Shown in pieces: positions 1 through 11,194 of a stretch of DNA of 60,000 nt. Location: the NCBI RefSeq assembly GCF_026151205.1, contig NC_087081.1, forward strand, positions 4,833,246-4,893,245, given 5' to 3'. The position numbers and the translations under genes were made by a program. The first letter of the stretch is position 1. Each line of letters opens with the position of its first letter. The notes below the pieces were generated by a model. It had not been told where the DNA came from and made no database searches. It was given only the letters and a program-made list of their open reading frames with translations. The DNA is from Bolinopsis microptera. Lineage: Eukaryota; Ctenophora; Tentaculata; Lobata; Bolinopsidae.

Positions 1-100
1 TTCAATATTTTTTCAAGAACTTTTTGGAATCGATTAAGAATTGCATTTCAAGCTTATTTTGGGCAACAATTTTTGATGTAGGCCTCCAAGGAGATAGGGA

Positions 101-220
101 TATATTAAAGTATATTGTAGGTATATTAAAGTATATTAAAGTATATCCCCGGGTCAAAATCGGGAAAAATCCTACATTTTAATATCCTTTAATATGGTTG
201 CCCCCCCCCCCCCCCCCCAA
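101..220 (+). repeat. poly(C)-ended TATATTAAAG repeat, copy A
   Basis: One of three copies in the window of a short element. It starts GTAGGTATATTAAAG, has a central block with CCCCGGGTCAAAATCGGG, and ends ATATGGTTG followed by a run of C. The two flanks are inverted repeats of each other (TATATTAAAG versus CTTTAATATA). The other copies are near 9974-10140 and 10258-10352. The core here lies in the opposite orientation, relative to the flanks, from the copy at 10258. No coding capacity; probably a non-autonomous element or satellite monomer. Confidence 0.7.
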
Positions 221-729
221 ATATCACGTGTATATTCTATATATTAGTTATTATAATCCTTTCATCATAATGACACGTACACTGTACAGCTGTATATACA
301 GCTAGCTATTATCATATTGTAGCTGTGACTCTGTGAGCGTTTACAACCTTACAATGTGGATGTGAATCTATTTCTCATTTCAACATCATGATCATATTGT
401 CACGTACACGCTGTGCACAGAAAGGAAGAAGAATTATCGTTCCTATAATAAAAGTGTAATCCATTACATAATGTAACGCTGGATCATGTGTGGTGTTATA
501 TATCTATAACTATTCATTGTGTTGTGTGTTCCTTAGTAGCTGTGTGTTGTCTTTTAGTTTGGTAAACCGATTATCTCCAAATAACAGTTCAAAGTGTAGA
601 GGTTTGCTTTTTTCACTGTAGTAAATAGTAATTGTTTTCATAAATACTCAGTGTATTTTGTAAACTTCCAGATTATATGATTCTTGGGTAGAATTTTTAT
701 TGATCAATGTGACAACATCGTACCGTGAT

Positions 730-770
730 CTCAAATTATTTATTATATAGTAGTGTTGAAAGTATTAAAA
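730..770 (-). repeat. 41-nt match to LINE A leader
   Basis: The reverse complement of this segment matches 13815-13855, the 41 nt just before the LINE A ORF1 start, with one difference by eye. The match does not extend on either side. It may be a fragment of a related element or a shared short repeat. Confidence 0.6.
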
Positions 771-1215
771 TACTTTCTAAATTAATTAGTTTGTGATACC
801 TAATTAATTTAGAAATGTTGTCCAGTGAACACACTATAATAACAGTAACTCTCTGATAATTATAAGATTGTATAATGTATCATTTGTTTCTACCAATCTC
901 CTTATTCATGATATTTGATAATCTCTAAAAACTAAGATAAGAAGAAAACATGCACTAAAAATAGTACCCGCTACCGGCTACCACACCAAACATAATGAAG
1001 ACATGGGACTGCATGGGCTGACGGAATGTGACGACAATACCAGTGTCAAGTTGCAACACTGTCATGAACTGGAAGGTATTATTATTGCTGAACTGCAAGT
1101 TAGGGTAGATAGCAAATCAGGTGATAAGGCGGATAGCATTATTGCTTGTCTTTTGCTTGATCAGGTTACGTTCAGTCAGGTACAGTGTTTCATGCCTTCA
1201 TGTTTTATCTTATTA

Positions 1216-1677
1216 AACGTATGTCTTAGTTTGCTTGTTTGTTTGCTTGTTTGTTTGTTTGTTTGTTTGTTTGTTTGTTTGTTTGTTTGTTTGTTTGTTT
1301 GCTTGCTTGCTTGTTTGTTTGTTTGTTTGCTTGTTTGTTTGTTTGTTTGTTTGTTTGTTTGTTTGTTTGTTTATTTGTTTGTTTGTTTGTTTGTTTGTTT
1401 GTTTGTTTGTTTGTTTGTTTGTTTGCTTGTTTGTTTGCTTGTTTGTTTGTTTGTTTGTTTGTTTGTTTGTTTGTTTATTTGTTTGTTTGTTTGTTTGTTT
1501 GTTTGTTTGTTTGTTTGTTTGTTTGTTTGTTTGTTTGTTTGTTTGCTTGTTTGTTTGTTTGTTTGTTTGTTTGTTTGTTTGTTTGTTTGTTTGTTTGTTT
1601 GTTTGTTTGTTTGTTTGTTTGTTTGCTTGCTTGTTTGTTTGTTTGCTTGCTTGCTTGTTTGTTTTTTGTTTGTTTGT

Positions 1678-1717
<40 letters not shown>

Positions 1718-1724
1718 TTGTTTG
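1216..1724 (+). repeat. (TTTG)n microsatellite with TTGC variants
   Basis: About 500 bp of TTTG tandem repeat, interrupted by TTGC and TTAT variants, with a homogeneous TTGC block near the right end (about 1680-1715). A second array of the same motif lies at 58401-59071, and both are followed by a similar short AGT(T)CCCTTAA string. Confidence 0.97.
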
Positions 1725-2375
1725 TGGGGCACCTTTGGTTCAAGGAATTGGGTCTTAGTTCCCTTAATATGACCTAATTAATAGGCTTATTGTTCCTGTT
1801 GCTTGTATTTTGCTTTCAGTGTATCACACATTATACCTTCTCACTTTACATTGTTTGTCGTAATGGCCTGATTTTACGCTAACTTGTGAGTAAATATACT
1901 GAAACTCCGGCTAATTTGGAACTCTTTTCAAATGAGGTTTTTTGTGTAACATTTTGGCAAGGATCAATATATGAATATAAAACCCTAAATTATAACGGTA
2001 ATCTGGTAATCTGGTAATCTGTTGAAGCAAACCAGTGAAACATCTAGGTATCTCGGAATGCTTTGTAAATTGTATTTATTAATTAATTAATTGTAAATTG
2101 TATTAATTGTGTTTCCTCCGGCTCTGCTCCAGATGTTATGGAGTTATTGATGTTATAGAGTGTTCTTTTTTTGCTCCTAACTTTCCCCAGGTGTGTTTTG
2201 ACAGATTACTAAGTTCCCATTCGAACAAAAGCTTTTATAAACAGTAAATATACCCCACATTTTTGTTTAACTGTTTCTAGTTTTGTCCGGATTTTGCTAG
2301 TAGTACACAATAGAAAGTGCCAAGTTACAAAGTTCAAATGTTAACCCACCTCACTGTACCTAGCCTGATAAGACA

Positions 2376-3746
2376 ATGTCGATGGGGGAAGCAGGCTCAA
2401 TCCAGGTGGAAGGAGACAGGGGCCGGCTCCAATCCTTCCACGAGCAAAGTATCAGCGTGATGAATGCAATGATGTCACGTGAGTGGGATGGGAACGATGA
2501 GGATGATGACGAGGCAGAGGGGCAGGGCTCCATGATGGGGGCTATATTCATCCTGATGAACGCTATCATGGGGGCAAGTATTCTTATCTTACCCTGCTCT
2601 TTCGGACAAATCGGTATTGTAACAGCGGTTATAATGGAACTGTTTGTGGTGTTTATAGGGTATATTTCCCATATGGTGTTAGCTGACGCGGTGGATAAAT
2701 ACAACGGATCCAACTACCAGGATTTAGTGGGGAGAATGTGCGGACCTACTGTTCAGCTTCTCTCCCAGTTCGGTCTGATCCTCTACTTCTTCACCCTGTC
2801 ATGTGCTACTCACATCACTATGGGGGACCAGGCGGTTAAGATATGTGAGCTAGCTGATGGAGTTGATCCTGATACGGAGGTGGAACATAGTTGGTATTGT
2901 AAGAGGGATTTTCTGATTCCTGTGGGTAGTATGACGCTGATATTCCCGCTGATTTGGGTGAGAAATATCAGCAGTTTCGGCTATGTGAGTGTGTTCTCTG
3001 TCTTCGCGGTGTTTTACATTGTGGCTGCCATCATCATAGACTACTACAAATTAGCGCTTGATGTCCCTGAAGAAATCTGGATGCCGGACATCGGCATCCT
3101 TCCCATCATGCAGTACCTCCCAGTATTCACCTTAGGATTCCAATGTCACATGACCAGCGTGCCGCTGTACTACGAGCTTCACCAGCGCTCAGTTGCAAAG
3201 TACACTGTCGTGATCCTGGTAACCAGTTGTCTAGTTTTTGTGAGCTACATGTTGGCAGGAGTGTTTGGTTTAATGACCTTTGGTTCTAAAGTTAATCCTG
3301 ATGTCCTCCTGGATTACTCCTCAAAGGACGGGCTGATGACGATCGCTCGTGGCGCCATCTCTGTCAGCGTTATCGGGAGTTACCCGATATTTGTGTTCCT
3401 GGGACGCGGTGCTATTGACGACACCATCGTGCAGATTGCTGAAAAGTTCAGCGTGCAACTGGAGAGGAACTCAGAAAAGCGGCGTGTGATAACTCTTCTA
3501 TTGTGGCATGGGCTTGCACTAGCCATTGCGTGCGTCACCTCGTCCTTTGGCATCGTCCTCTCCTTCGTTGGAAGCATCGCGGCGCTTTTCATGTTGTTTT
3601 TCCCGGGCTACATGTTGTGGATTGAGAGCCGGAGTGGTAACTGGGGGTACAAGGTTACCGGCTCTATTCTAATGTTCTTGGGAGGATTTACTTTTGTCTG
3701 GACTATTGTTTTTAATGTTTACCAGATCGCTGCCGGCCAGAGCTGA
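2376..3746 (+). CDS. SLC38-type sodium-coupled neutral amino acid transporter
   Basis: A 456-aa predicted multi-pass membrane protein of the amino acid/auxin permease superfamily, closest in feel to the SLC38 (SNAT) family that moves neutral amino acids with sodium across plasma or lysosomal membranes. An acidic cytosolic N-terminus (about 1-50) precedes the first membrane segment, which has the family pattern GAIFILMNAIMGASIL (55-70). About ten or eleven hydrophobic segments follow. Late segments carry YPIFVFLGRGAIDD (336-349) and SFVGSIAALFMLFFPG (396-411), typical of the family. A possible extracellular loop lies at about 157-178. An in-frame TAG at 2361 makes 2376 the first usable ATG. 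The frame is a single exon, unlike the intron-rich neighbours. The exact SLC38 subtype (7/8/10/11-like) is not resolved. The stop is TGA at 3744. Confidence 0.88.
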   Translation: MSMGEAGSIQVEGDRGRLQSFHEQSISVMNAMMSREWDGNDEDDDEAEGQGSMMGAIFILMNAIMGASILILPCSFGQIGIVTAVIMELFVVFIGYISHMVLADAVDKYNGSNYQDLVGRMCGPTVQLLSQFGLILYFFTLSCATHITMGDQAVKICELADGVDPDTEVEHSWYCKRDFLIPVGSMTLIFPLIWVRNISSFGYVSVFSVFAVFYIVAAIIIDYYKLALDVPEEIWMPDIGILPIMQYLPVFTLGFQCHMTSVPLYYELHQRSVAKYTVVILVTSCLVFVSYMLAGVFGLMTFGSKVNPDVLLDYSSKDGLMTIARGAISVSVIGSYPIFVFLGRGAIDDTIVQIAEKFSVQLERNSEKRRVITLLLWHGLALAIACVTSSFGIVLSFVGSIAALFMLFFPGYMLWIESRSGNWGYKVTGSILMFLGGFTFVWTIVFNVYQIAAGQS

Positions 3747-5579
3747 GTAGAATCTGAGATAACATTACATACATTCTAATAACTGTTATATATTTGTGGA
3801 GTTGAAGATGATTATTGATTAAAGGAGAAGAAGGTCTCTAGAGTAAAATTAAAACATTTTTTAAAGAACGACTTGAAATAACCTTTATTGTATGACTGCA
3901 TTTTGTTTATTATTGATTATTCAGTTTATAATGTATTATGTTTTTGATATTCGTAAATGTAACAAACGTAGATTAGTAATATCCTGATTTTTAAATTTCA
4001 GTAGTATTAACGTTTTAACCCTTTGTAATTAGGATTGGAAGTTTGACACATTTTTAAACGAATAATATAGACATATGGATTCTTGGAAATTATTTGTTTA
4101 TGTGTAAATCAGGTAGAACTTGTAAAGTTTGTATTTTATACTTATTGAAAGGATAAAAACTATCATTTTTAGTTGTTCTAAAATGCATACAGTCAGTTAT
4201 TTGAGCTGCATGTGGTCGAGTCAACATGAAATTTGGTACATTTGACACGTTCAAATAATTTGCATGAATGTGACGCGCAGCCGCCGAATGAGTTCGTCTT
4301 GGCTTTGCGCACCGTCGGATAATTTCTTAGGTGTGTAGAACTAAGCAGAGATTCCAATCATGGTTTAGTTTCAAATATTAAACAGTATGCATTAGACGTT
4401 TAAATTGTTTGTGTGGAGACTTTAGAATAAATGGACGTCCAGCAGTGTTTAAAAATCTATTCATTATTTGACAGATTAAGTCTTGGAATTCGACATTTTA
4501 GACAAACATTTTGGGGCATTTTCTAAATAGAGCCCCAGGGAGTACGGTTGAAACCAACGATGTATCTTTGAACGCTGATTCCGAATCATACCAACAACCA
4601 AATAACGCTCAGAACAATCCGTGGGCATAACTGATAACACAGGGGCCGGTCCCAATATTCTCCCTCAATATGTGCAATATCACATAGTATTTCAACTTCT
4701 GGACAGGCTTTTGGATGAACCGAAAGGGGAGAGTCCAACCTGATTTTTTGTGATCTGGAGAGAGTAGCAGTTTAACAACTAACTACAAACTGATAATATA
4801 AGGCCAGTGACAAAGCTTTTTTTTTTAACTGGCGGAGTTGTGAGCCAAACTCCATAGAACCATATTTTTGGCGTACACACTAATTTAAATAGATTTCAGT
4901 CCATAAATTGGCCTATGGTTAAATATTTTTTGAGGAGACAAACTTAACCTAGTTAAAGGTATTAGCCAAAAAGATTGGCAATGTTGTGGAGACGAACTTT
5001 AAGGAGGCTATGTTTTAGCTCATTTCTGCGTATAAGGAAGGCTTTTATTAATTCGCTCTACGATAAAAGAGGTTAATTTCTGGAGCTTTATTCTAAATAA
5101 TTATTCCCAACATGGTTCGCTGGGGACTGCAATTTTCTAATTTTATAACATCACGAGTTTGACTAGGATTTTTAGTTGCACTAGACACGATAAGTGCAAT
5201 TTCGAGATAAAACTACGGAAATCATGGTGAACTGTTTGGGATATGTAAGTACTATTTATATAGGCTTCCATTCACGGGATAGCCAGTTACCTGGCAACGC
5301 CCGCTCATCATGCTTCTCCAAGCTCACACTAGTGTCAACAAGGAGGAAGATAATATGCACGCATTTCTGCACAAGGAGCCCACCACAGCTGCCGACAATT
5401 AGTTTGTTTCCGAGGCCTAGGCCGTTTAACATTTTGTGCTGAGCGACACCATGTGTTGCAATACTTTAGTTAAAATTATTTGTCTTGGAATCCCACGGGA
5501 TTCTAAATTATAATTTTAATTTCAGAGAAGACAATAGAAACACAGCATCTCAATAAATAAAAAAAACTTAAGAATAAAT
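3747..5579. other. intergenic region between convergent genes
   Basis: This holds the 3' untranslated region of the transporter gene (+) and the region downstream of RPL3 (-). It is AT-rich, without a recognisable gene or repeat. Short open frames such as 5194-5442 show no domain or codon pattern that I recognise. Confidence 0.6.
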
Positions 5580-8500
5580 TTATTCCATAGCTTCTCTATC
5601 TTTTTTGAGTAAGCCTTGGAATGCTTTCTTCTCTGCGTCAGTCTGGAATCTACCATGTCCCCATTTGGAGGCGGTATCGATGTATTTGAGGTTGATTTTC
5701 TCGAGAGCAACACGTTTGGTGTGGACGAGGAGAGATTTTCTGAGGGTAAGCAGCCTCTTCCTGGGTCCAACAACGTTTCCCTTGATCATGAGGAAATCTT
5801 CGTTGATCTGACCGTAGTGACTGAAACCTCCCTGAAAGATTGTGGGTTAGAACTGTAATTAATGATAGATCATTCTTCAAAACATAAGGGTCTCAGGAAG
5901 GGTCATGTTGGGCGGGAATGTGGATTTTAGATAGTAACACACTTTGGATGCCAGTTATCGACGTAATAATGGAAGACAATTAATGGAATCAGGCCATCTT
6001 GTAGCGCTTTGAACAGTGTATTTTCCGGGTGACCATATCCTATCCATTCCTAATAAATTGAAACACTGATCTCAGCTGGTCATGCAAGCGGAGTTGTTTG
6101 GTTACAAATGATGTGATACACACAATTGTAGAGCTCAATCTATGTAAAAGATGCGCGTCGTGCGCGCGCGCAAAATTACCCTCAAAGAGTGCCTACTGCA
6201 TGTGTACTTTACAAAGCGCGAGTGTTGTGCGGTGGCTGTGAGTGAGCATAAAATTCAGGACAGGGTAAAGTTGTGACATATAGCGAACTAGATAATGCTC
6301 GCTTATATTCAGGGTCAAGGTTTGAGAGGGTCCACTCCACGGTGTTATTTCGTTTTATTTTAGTTTTTCTCCTTAATTAAAATATGTGGACATACGGAAG
6401 TTTTCGCGAAGAGTACCACTTCATTTGAGAATTGTAGTGAAGACTTAAGAAGCGAAATGCAAGATGCAAGCCGCTCCCACTGCTAAACTAGGATTTATTT
6501 CGCATTCCAGAAATCTCAAAACTCACTTTCTAAGTTTGGACAACCAAGGGAATGCTTTTAAATCTCTCAAATTAAGTGACACTCTACGCTTAACTCTGAA
6601 AATTTGGGAAGTTCAGAAAAAATTGAAAGAAAGCTAATATTCCCTAATATTGGAATAATTTAAGCGGAGAAATGTGGCTAACAGGCGTTTAAGTTGGCAA
6701 CCTCAAAGCTTGGATATTTTGTTAATCTGTAAAAATTAGACGAACCATTGGTGTGATGGGCTTGTCAGTAAGATCGAAAGCGGTGGAGGCACTGTTGGGA
6801 TCTCCCTTAACTCCAACACGGTAAACCTTCTTGTTGACTTCAGTCCTGAAATTTAGAGATTTTTAGAACCAAAAGTTTAATTATTATTTGATTATTTAAT
6901 TTATCATATAATTTCAAAACAAGTTTTGCAATTTACTTATCATTGCCGATATCCTTCACTTCATAAGTAAGTGTAGTTAAGTCTTAAGAAGAGAAATGTC
7001 TAGTACAGTTCCCTCCCACTGCAAAACTCTGATTTATCTTGCATTCCTGAAAGCTCTAAACTCATTCTAAGTTTGAGACAACCAAAGGAATGCTAGAACT
7101 TTTAATAATATCCACCGCAAATTCAAAGTTTGACGTTAAACTATTAATCAACAAATTTAAGTTACCTGTGATGGTATCCGTATTGACCAGCTCTTGGTAC
7201 AGAGAAACACACTCGAGATGGATGCCAAGCTCCAATACAGGCGACCTTCCTCAGACCTTTGTGAGTCTTCCTGGGCAGTTTCTTGGTTCCCCATCTGAAC
7301 GTTACACCGTTGTATCCGTGACCTCTGGTGACTCCAATAACATCGATCAGCTCGTTCTGAGCGAAGAGATCTTTGACGCTGATGGGCTTCTCCAGGAGAG
7401 ATCGGGCGAATGCGACCTGAAAAAACCATATGTTAAAAATTGTACAATCTTAAGTTATATTCTGTATTAGATAATTGTTCTAATTAATTAACTGACTATG
7501 TAATTGTAAGTGCAAACCACCAAAGTGAAACGCTGAGACGTACCACTTAACGATATGGTGTACTTAATTAATATTGCATCCATACGACCAAAACACTATA
7601 ATAATGAGATGGAGATACTAGATGCTATAAACTCTACTTGAGACAATATTTGGGAGAAATCCTTATTTTGCTTCTTAGTTCTTACCTTATCGGCCATTTC
7701 TCCACCGTTGATCTGGATCTCCATGATGTTGGCTTTCTTCTCCTGCAGCTTGAAAAGTTTAGGCTGGGTGTGGCAGAGAACACGGATTGCGACGCAGTAC
7801 TTGGTCATCTGGAGGATTGGTTAAGCGTTATAATATGAACAAAGCCAATGACACTTTAGGAGCAAATTTAAGAGGAATTTTACTTGAATTCTAAGAGTTA
7901 GGCTATTCTATAATCTATTCGCTACTGTCTTCGTATACTAAATTAAATTGTACCAAAGCCTTGCAACAAGTAATAGGATATATCAAACAACTTGTGAACA
8001 GGCAGTGAATAATTAGTGTCCCAATACTGCGGCCTTGAATATCATGATAATATCAAGAATTTGGTATTGGAGATGGCCCTCTTTTCTTTGAGTATTCGAT
8101 TCCAAGGTTAAGTTTGCTTTAAAGATTTAAATAAGAAACATTCCTTTTGTCTAGTCCGTGGCATTGAATTGAAATAGCAATATCATATAAGACAGATACT
8201 TCTAATAATTAGTTATATCAAGCTAACCTTATCGAAGTCGGCATCAATGCTCTTCTTTCCATCCTCATCAGCCCACTTCTGGCCAGTTCGGGTGTGTGCC
8301 TTCTTTTTGCATCTGTACCTGAACACAGAGCCTGATCTCATCAACACGCTCGCACTCCGAACTACAAACTGTAGCGCCAACCTCGCAACGCGTCACTTCT
8401 CACGTGACGTCATAGTAACATTACAGTTGTCATGGTGACGTTGCGTGAGAAGTCACGAGTAACATGGTTGTGGAGATGTGAGGTGATAAGCCGAGCGGAG

Positions 8501-11194
8501 ATCGAAGCTACAGACAATTGTTGGTTAGAACAGCTGCAAACTTCAAACACTCGTTTCAAAATATTTACAAATAGCCGAAGGAAAACTTGAGAAAAATTAT
8601 CGTTCAGAAATTAAACTTGATTGTGAGAACTAGCGTAATTAAAATATTTATGTAACGATAACGTACCAGTTCTTGTAGAATCGCCTCTTGCACTCATCAC
8701 TGATGTGTTGAGCGAAGACGGTCTTGAAGGATCGGAGTCCACGGGGGGTCTCCATGTATCCAACAACTCCGACAGCGATCATTGGGGGTGTCTCGATGAT
8801 GGTGACAGCTTCAACAACCTCTTTCTTGTGAGACCCTAAAAAATGTTGGTATTATAACTATGCACATGTGCACATTATGGAGAATGAAATGATATTTCGT
8901 TGTTGAAAGTGAGCTTCCTACTCACTGCCAAAAGGTGCATGTAGGATACGAACATACAGCCTTGGTCATGTGAAGAGCTTTTTAAGGCTGTCATAGTTTT
9001 CATATATATCGGTACTGATGTAGTAGAAGAGTGACGTGGTTTAGTAAGTAGTTTAGTTATCAAAACTCTATCTAACAGATCCATACTAGAATTATACCAC
9101 TCAAAATAGGTATATAATATTAGGTTAGAAGGAATTTAAATAAGCTTTACTCTAATACGTTTTCCTATCAGTTATGTCTTCCAAACTCATTTCAAATTTG
9201 TCATCAAATTTTGGTTTGTCTTCAGTTGGTTGGTTAATTATTTACTGTGTAAGGCCAGGGTAGCTTACTATATTATCAATCTTAAAGTGCAAGTAGTACT
9301 AAATTATCAATCTAGTACTAGAAATGGATTTCTATTAAAAATTATTTTCTCCGGTTAAGTGTCAAGTAAGTGTAGCTAAGTCTTAAGAAGAGAAATGTCT
9401 AGTGCAGTTTCCTCCCACTGCAAAACTCTGATTTATCTTGCATTCCTGAAATCTCTTGACTCATTTTAAGTAGAGACAACCAAAGGAATGCTAATAATAG
9501 GAAAGAGAAAGCCTAAATGATCCTTGGTGAGACTTATCCGTTAGACTATACCTTAAAATATTTGCTTATATTACATTTCCTTTAATTTTCTGGTGGCACT
9601 TGAACATACGTTATGCACGAAAGTTCGGCTGGGGAAGAATTCCTTCCCTACAATCAAGAATTTTAGACCCGATAAGTCTTACTCTAGAAATCTCACTTGG
9701 CGAAGACATTTTATCAGAAAGATAAACTCTGCGATGTAAGCTAGACTAATTTAGGCTTTAAGTCACTTAAGTGCAATTCAGATAACGTTCACCTAATTGT
9801 AGGATTAAGATGGTATTCAGTGGATATCTCAGAGGTTAAAATATTTCGGTTAAAGTGACCAGCTTTTAAGATCGTGGTAAAATGTAGCTAAGTTCTGGCC
9901 CACTTTAAAATTTCATTGAAAGCTCGACAGCAATGTACTTAAGTTTGCCCGGCAACAGTTGTGGATTCAATGGGGGGGGGCCAACCATATTAAAGTATAT
10001 TAAAATGTAGGATTTTTTCCAATTTTGACCCGGGGATATACTTTAATATACTTTAATATACTTTAATATACTTTAATATACTTTAATATACTTTAATATA
10101 CTTTAATGTACTTTAATATACTTTAATATACCTACATTTTCTCCATTAAAATTTTGAATCCATGTGACTTACCATATACTTGACCAATTTATGAGCCAAA
10201 ATATATGAATTATGAGTTCAGAGGACTAGCAACTGGCTTATCTTCTAATCTACTAATTGTAGGTATATTAAAGTATATTAAAATGTAGGATTTTTTCCGA
10301 TTTTGACCCGGGGATATACTTTAATATACTTTAATATGGTTGGCCCCCCCCCCATTCAATATTAAATTGGGTAGGTCAGAAAGTTTCGTGCCGATCTTGT
10401 ATTTATTGAAATGCTCGTTTAATAGAGGAAAATCTGGTACCTTAAATGTGCTGTAAATTATAGTGACCATTAAGGAGGTTTCAGAAGAATAGATTAGTGC
10501 ACATGCGGTGGGCGTAGTAGATCACTCATTTTATCTTATCTAACATATTTCCGATACAGCATAAAACTAAATGTTTATTGAAATTTTGTTTGATTTGACG
10601 TGTATGCTCAGGTTGTTGTTTGTCAATCAGATTGGTTATAGAACTCTAACCGAACACATGATTTTGCACATCGAAAGCACACTATGTAAATTGATCTACA
10701 GAAGTAAATAACTAGAGATCAAAAAAGGTAATAAATGTGTAGAAGAAAATTGTAAAATCTTGAAAAATATTTAAAATAGCACTTACTGGATCCGACTCTG
10801 TCGACCTCACGAAGGATGTGAGTCATACCAGCTTTGTGTCCCATGAAGGCAGTCAAATGGCATGGCTTGGTCTTATCGTCCTTGGGGAAGGTCTTCACTT
10901 TACCCCTGTGGCGGGCGCATCGCTTCCTAGGGAGGAATCCAAGGGAACCGTGCCTAGGTGCTCTAAACTTACGATGACTCTGAAATGGAGTGATGTTGGT
11001 CGTAGGATAAGCGTACCGTATACGGATGAACTACAGAGCTGATAATTGCGAGGATGATAAGTACAACTCTCATTGTATTCACTATAGTCAGTTTCAACAG
11101 AGAGCTGAGTAGTAAACAAGTAAATAGCGGTTCTCGATGTAAAGTTTCGAAATACATATGTACCAACGAGGAGATAAGAATATACACTCACCAT
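5580..11194 (-). CDS. RPL3: 60S ribosomal protein L3 (uL3), eight coding exons
   Basis: A complete spliced gene on the minus strand. Coding exons in transcription order: 11192-11194 (ATG only), 10787-10979, 8667-8835, 8228-8318, 7686-7808, 7166-7416, 6746-6845, 5580-5831. They sum to 1182 nt, 393 aa plus TAA; every intron is GT..AG and all phases agree. uL3 is a large-subunit protein near the peptidyl-transferase centre. Recognisable blocks are [19 protein letters not shown] at the start of exon 2, [76 protein letters not shown] and GHGRFQT near the C-terminus. Human RPL3 is 403 aa; the slight shortening lies in the inter-exon loop around exon 7 and at the tail. The stop codon sits inside AATAAA (GGAATAAA), so a polyadenylation signal overlaps the end of the frame. 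Introns 2, 6 and 7 carry related H/ACA-like elements. Confidence 0.97.
6418..6556 (-). ncRNA. H/ACA snoRNA-like element, copy 1 (RPL3 intron 7)
   Basis: Lies in the intron between exons 6746-6845 and 5580-5831, in the sense orientation of the host gene. On the minus strand, GCATTCC (6549-6555) pairs with GGAATGC (6502-6508). An upper stem CAAACT/AGTTTTG closes the same hairpin and leaves an internal loop on both sides, the layout of an H/ACA guide hairpin. AAATAA fits the H-box ANANNA directly after it. ACTACAATT further on could hold the ACA box. This is the most diverged of the three copies. The 3' hairpin is not clear by eye, so the class is probable rather than proven. Confidence 0.5.
6964..7094 (-). 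ncRNA. H/ACA snoRNA-like element, copy 2 (RPL3 intron 6)
   Basis: Lies in the intron between exons 7166-7416 and 6746-6845, sense to RPL3. The lower stem is GCATTCC (7087-7093) with GGAATGC (7041-7047). The upper stem CTCAAACT/AGTTTAGAG has one bulged A, with the loop TAGAATG. An internal loop contains TTTGGTTGT. The H box AGATAA follows at once, and CTACACTT comes about 70 nt later. Much closer to copy 3 than to copy 1. Substitutions in the upper stem, and G-C versus G-T at the outer pair of GCAGT/ACTG(C/T) in the 3' half, preserve pairing. Confidence 0.55.
8384..8460. repeat. imperfect inverted repeat in RPL3 intron 3
   Basis: Left arm GCGTCACTTCTCACGTGACG and right arm CGTTGCGTGAGAAGTCACG face each other around a short AT-rich centre (about 8420-8426), giving a hairpin with roughly 30-nt arms. 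It may be a small foldback element. Its GC content is higher than that of the surrounding intron. Confidence 0.6.
9364..9494 (-). ncRNA. H/ACA snoRNA-like element, copy 3 (RPL3 intron 2)
   Basis: Lies in the large intron between exons 10787-10979 and 8667-8835, sense to RPL3. GCATTCC (9486-9492) pairs with GGAATGC (9440-9446). The upper stem TCTC..ACT pairs with AGT..GAGA. The H box is AGATAA. In the 3' half GCAGT pairs with ACTGC around a GGGAGGAA loop. The flanking intron sequence is unrelated to the other copies, so the conserved unit of about 130 nt is discrete. That fits a snoRNA copied between introns of one host gene. Confidence 0.55.
9974..10140 (-). repeat. poly(C)-ended repeat, copy B, with decamer expansion
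   Basis: The same family as copy A, read on the minus strand: it ends in a G run on the plus strand at about 9973-9981 and has the core CCCGGGGATAT. One flank has expanded into about ten tandem TATACTTTAA decamers (about 10033-10130). It closes with CCTACATTTT. It lies inside RPL3 intron 2. Confidence 0.75.
10258..10352 (+). repeat. poly(C)-ended repeat, copy C (core flipped)
   Basis: It has GTAGGTATATTAAAG, the core ATGTAGGATTTTTTCCGATT, GACCCGGGGATATAC, then TTTAATATGGTTGGC and a C run. The outer flanks match copy A, but the core reads in the opposite direction. It lies in RPL3 intron 2, about 120 bp from copy B. Confidence 0.75.

Larger units (their letters stand above)
1..2375. other. 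gene-free left flank
   Basis: I find no convincing coding sequence upstream of the transporter gene. The stretch is AT-rich and holds a poly(C)-ended repeat (101-220), a 41-nt match to the leader of LINE A (730-770) and a long TTTG array (1216-1724). Long open frames across the array exist in several frames on both strands only because a 4-bp unit without stop codons stays open; they are not genes. Confidence 0.7.

Noticed and set aside
1003-1777. Open frames of 176-251 codons with repeated LFVC or NKQT
   Set aside because: They are open on both strands and in several frames only because the (TTTG)n unit lacks stop codons; no independent coding signal.
5194-5442. 82-codon frame downstream of the transporter
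   Set aside because: No recognisable product and composition like the surrounding non-coding DNA.
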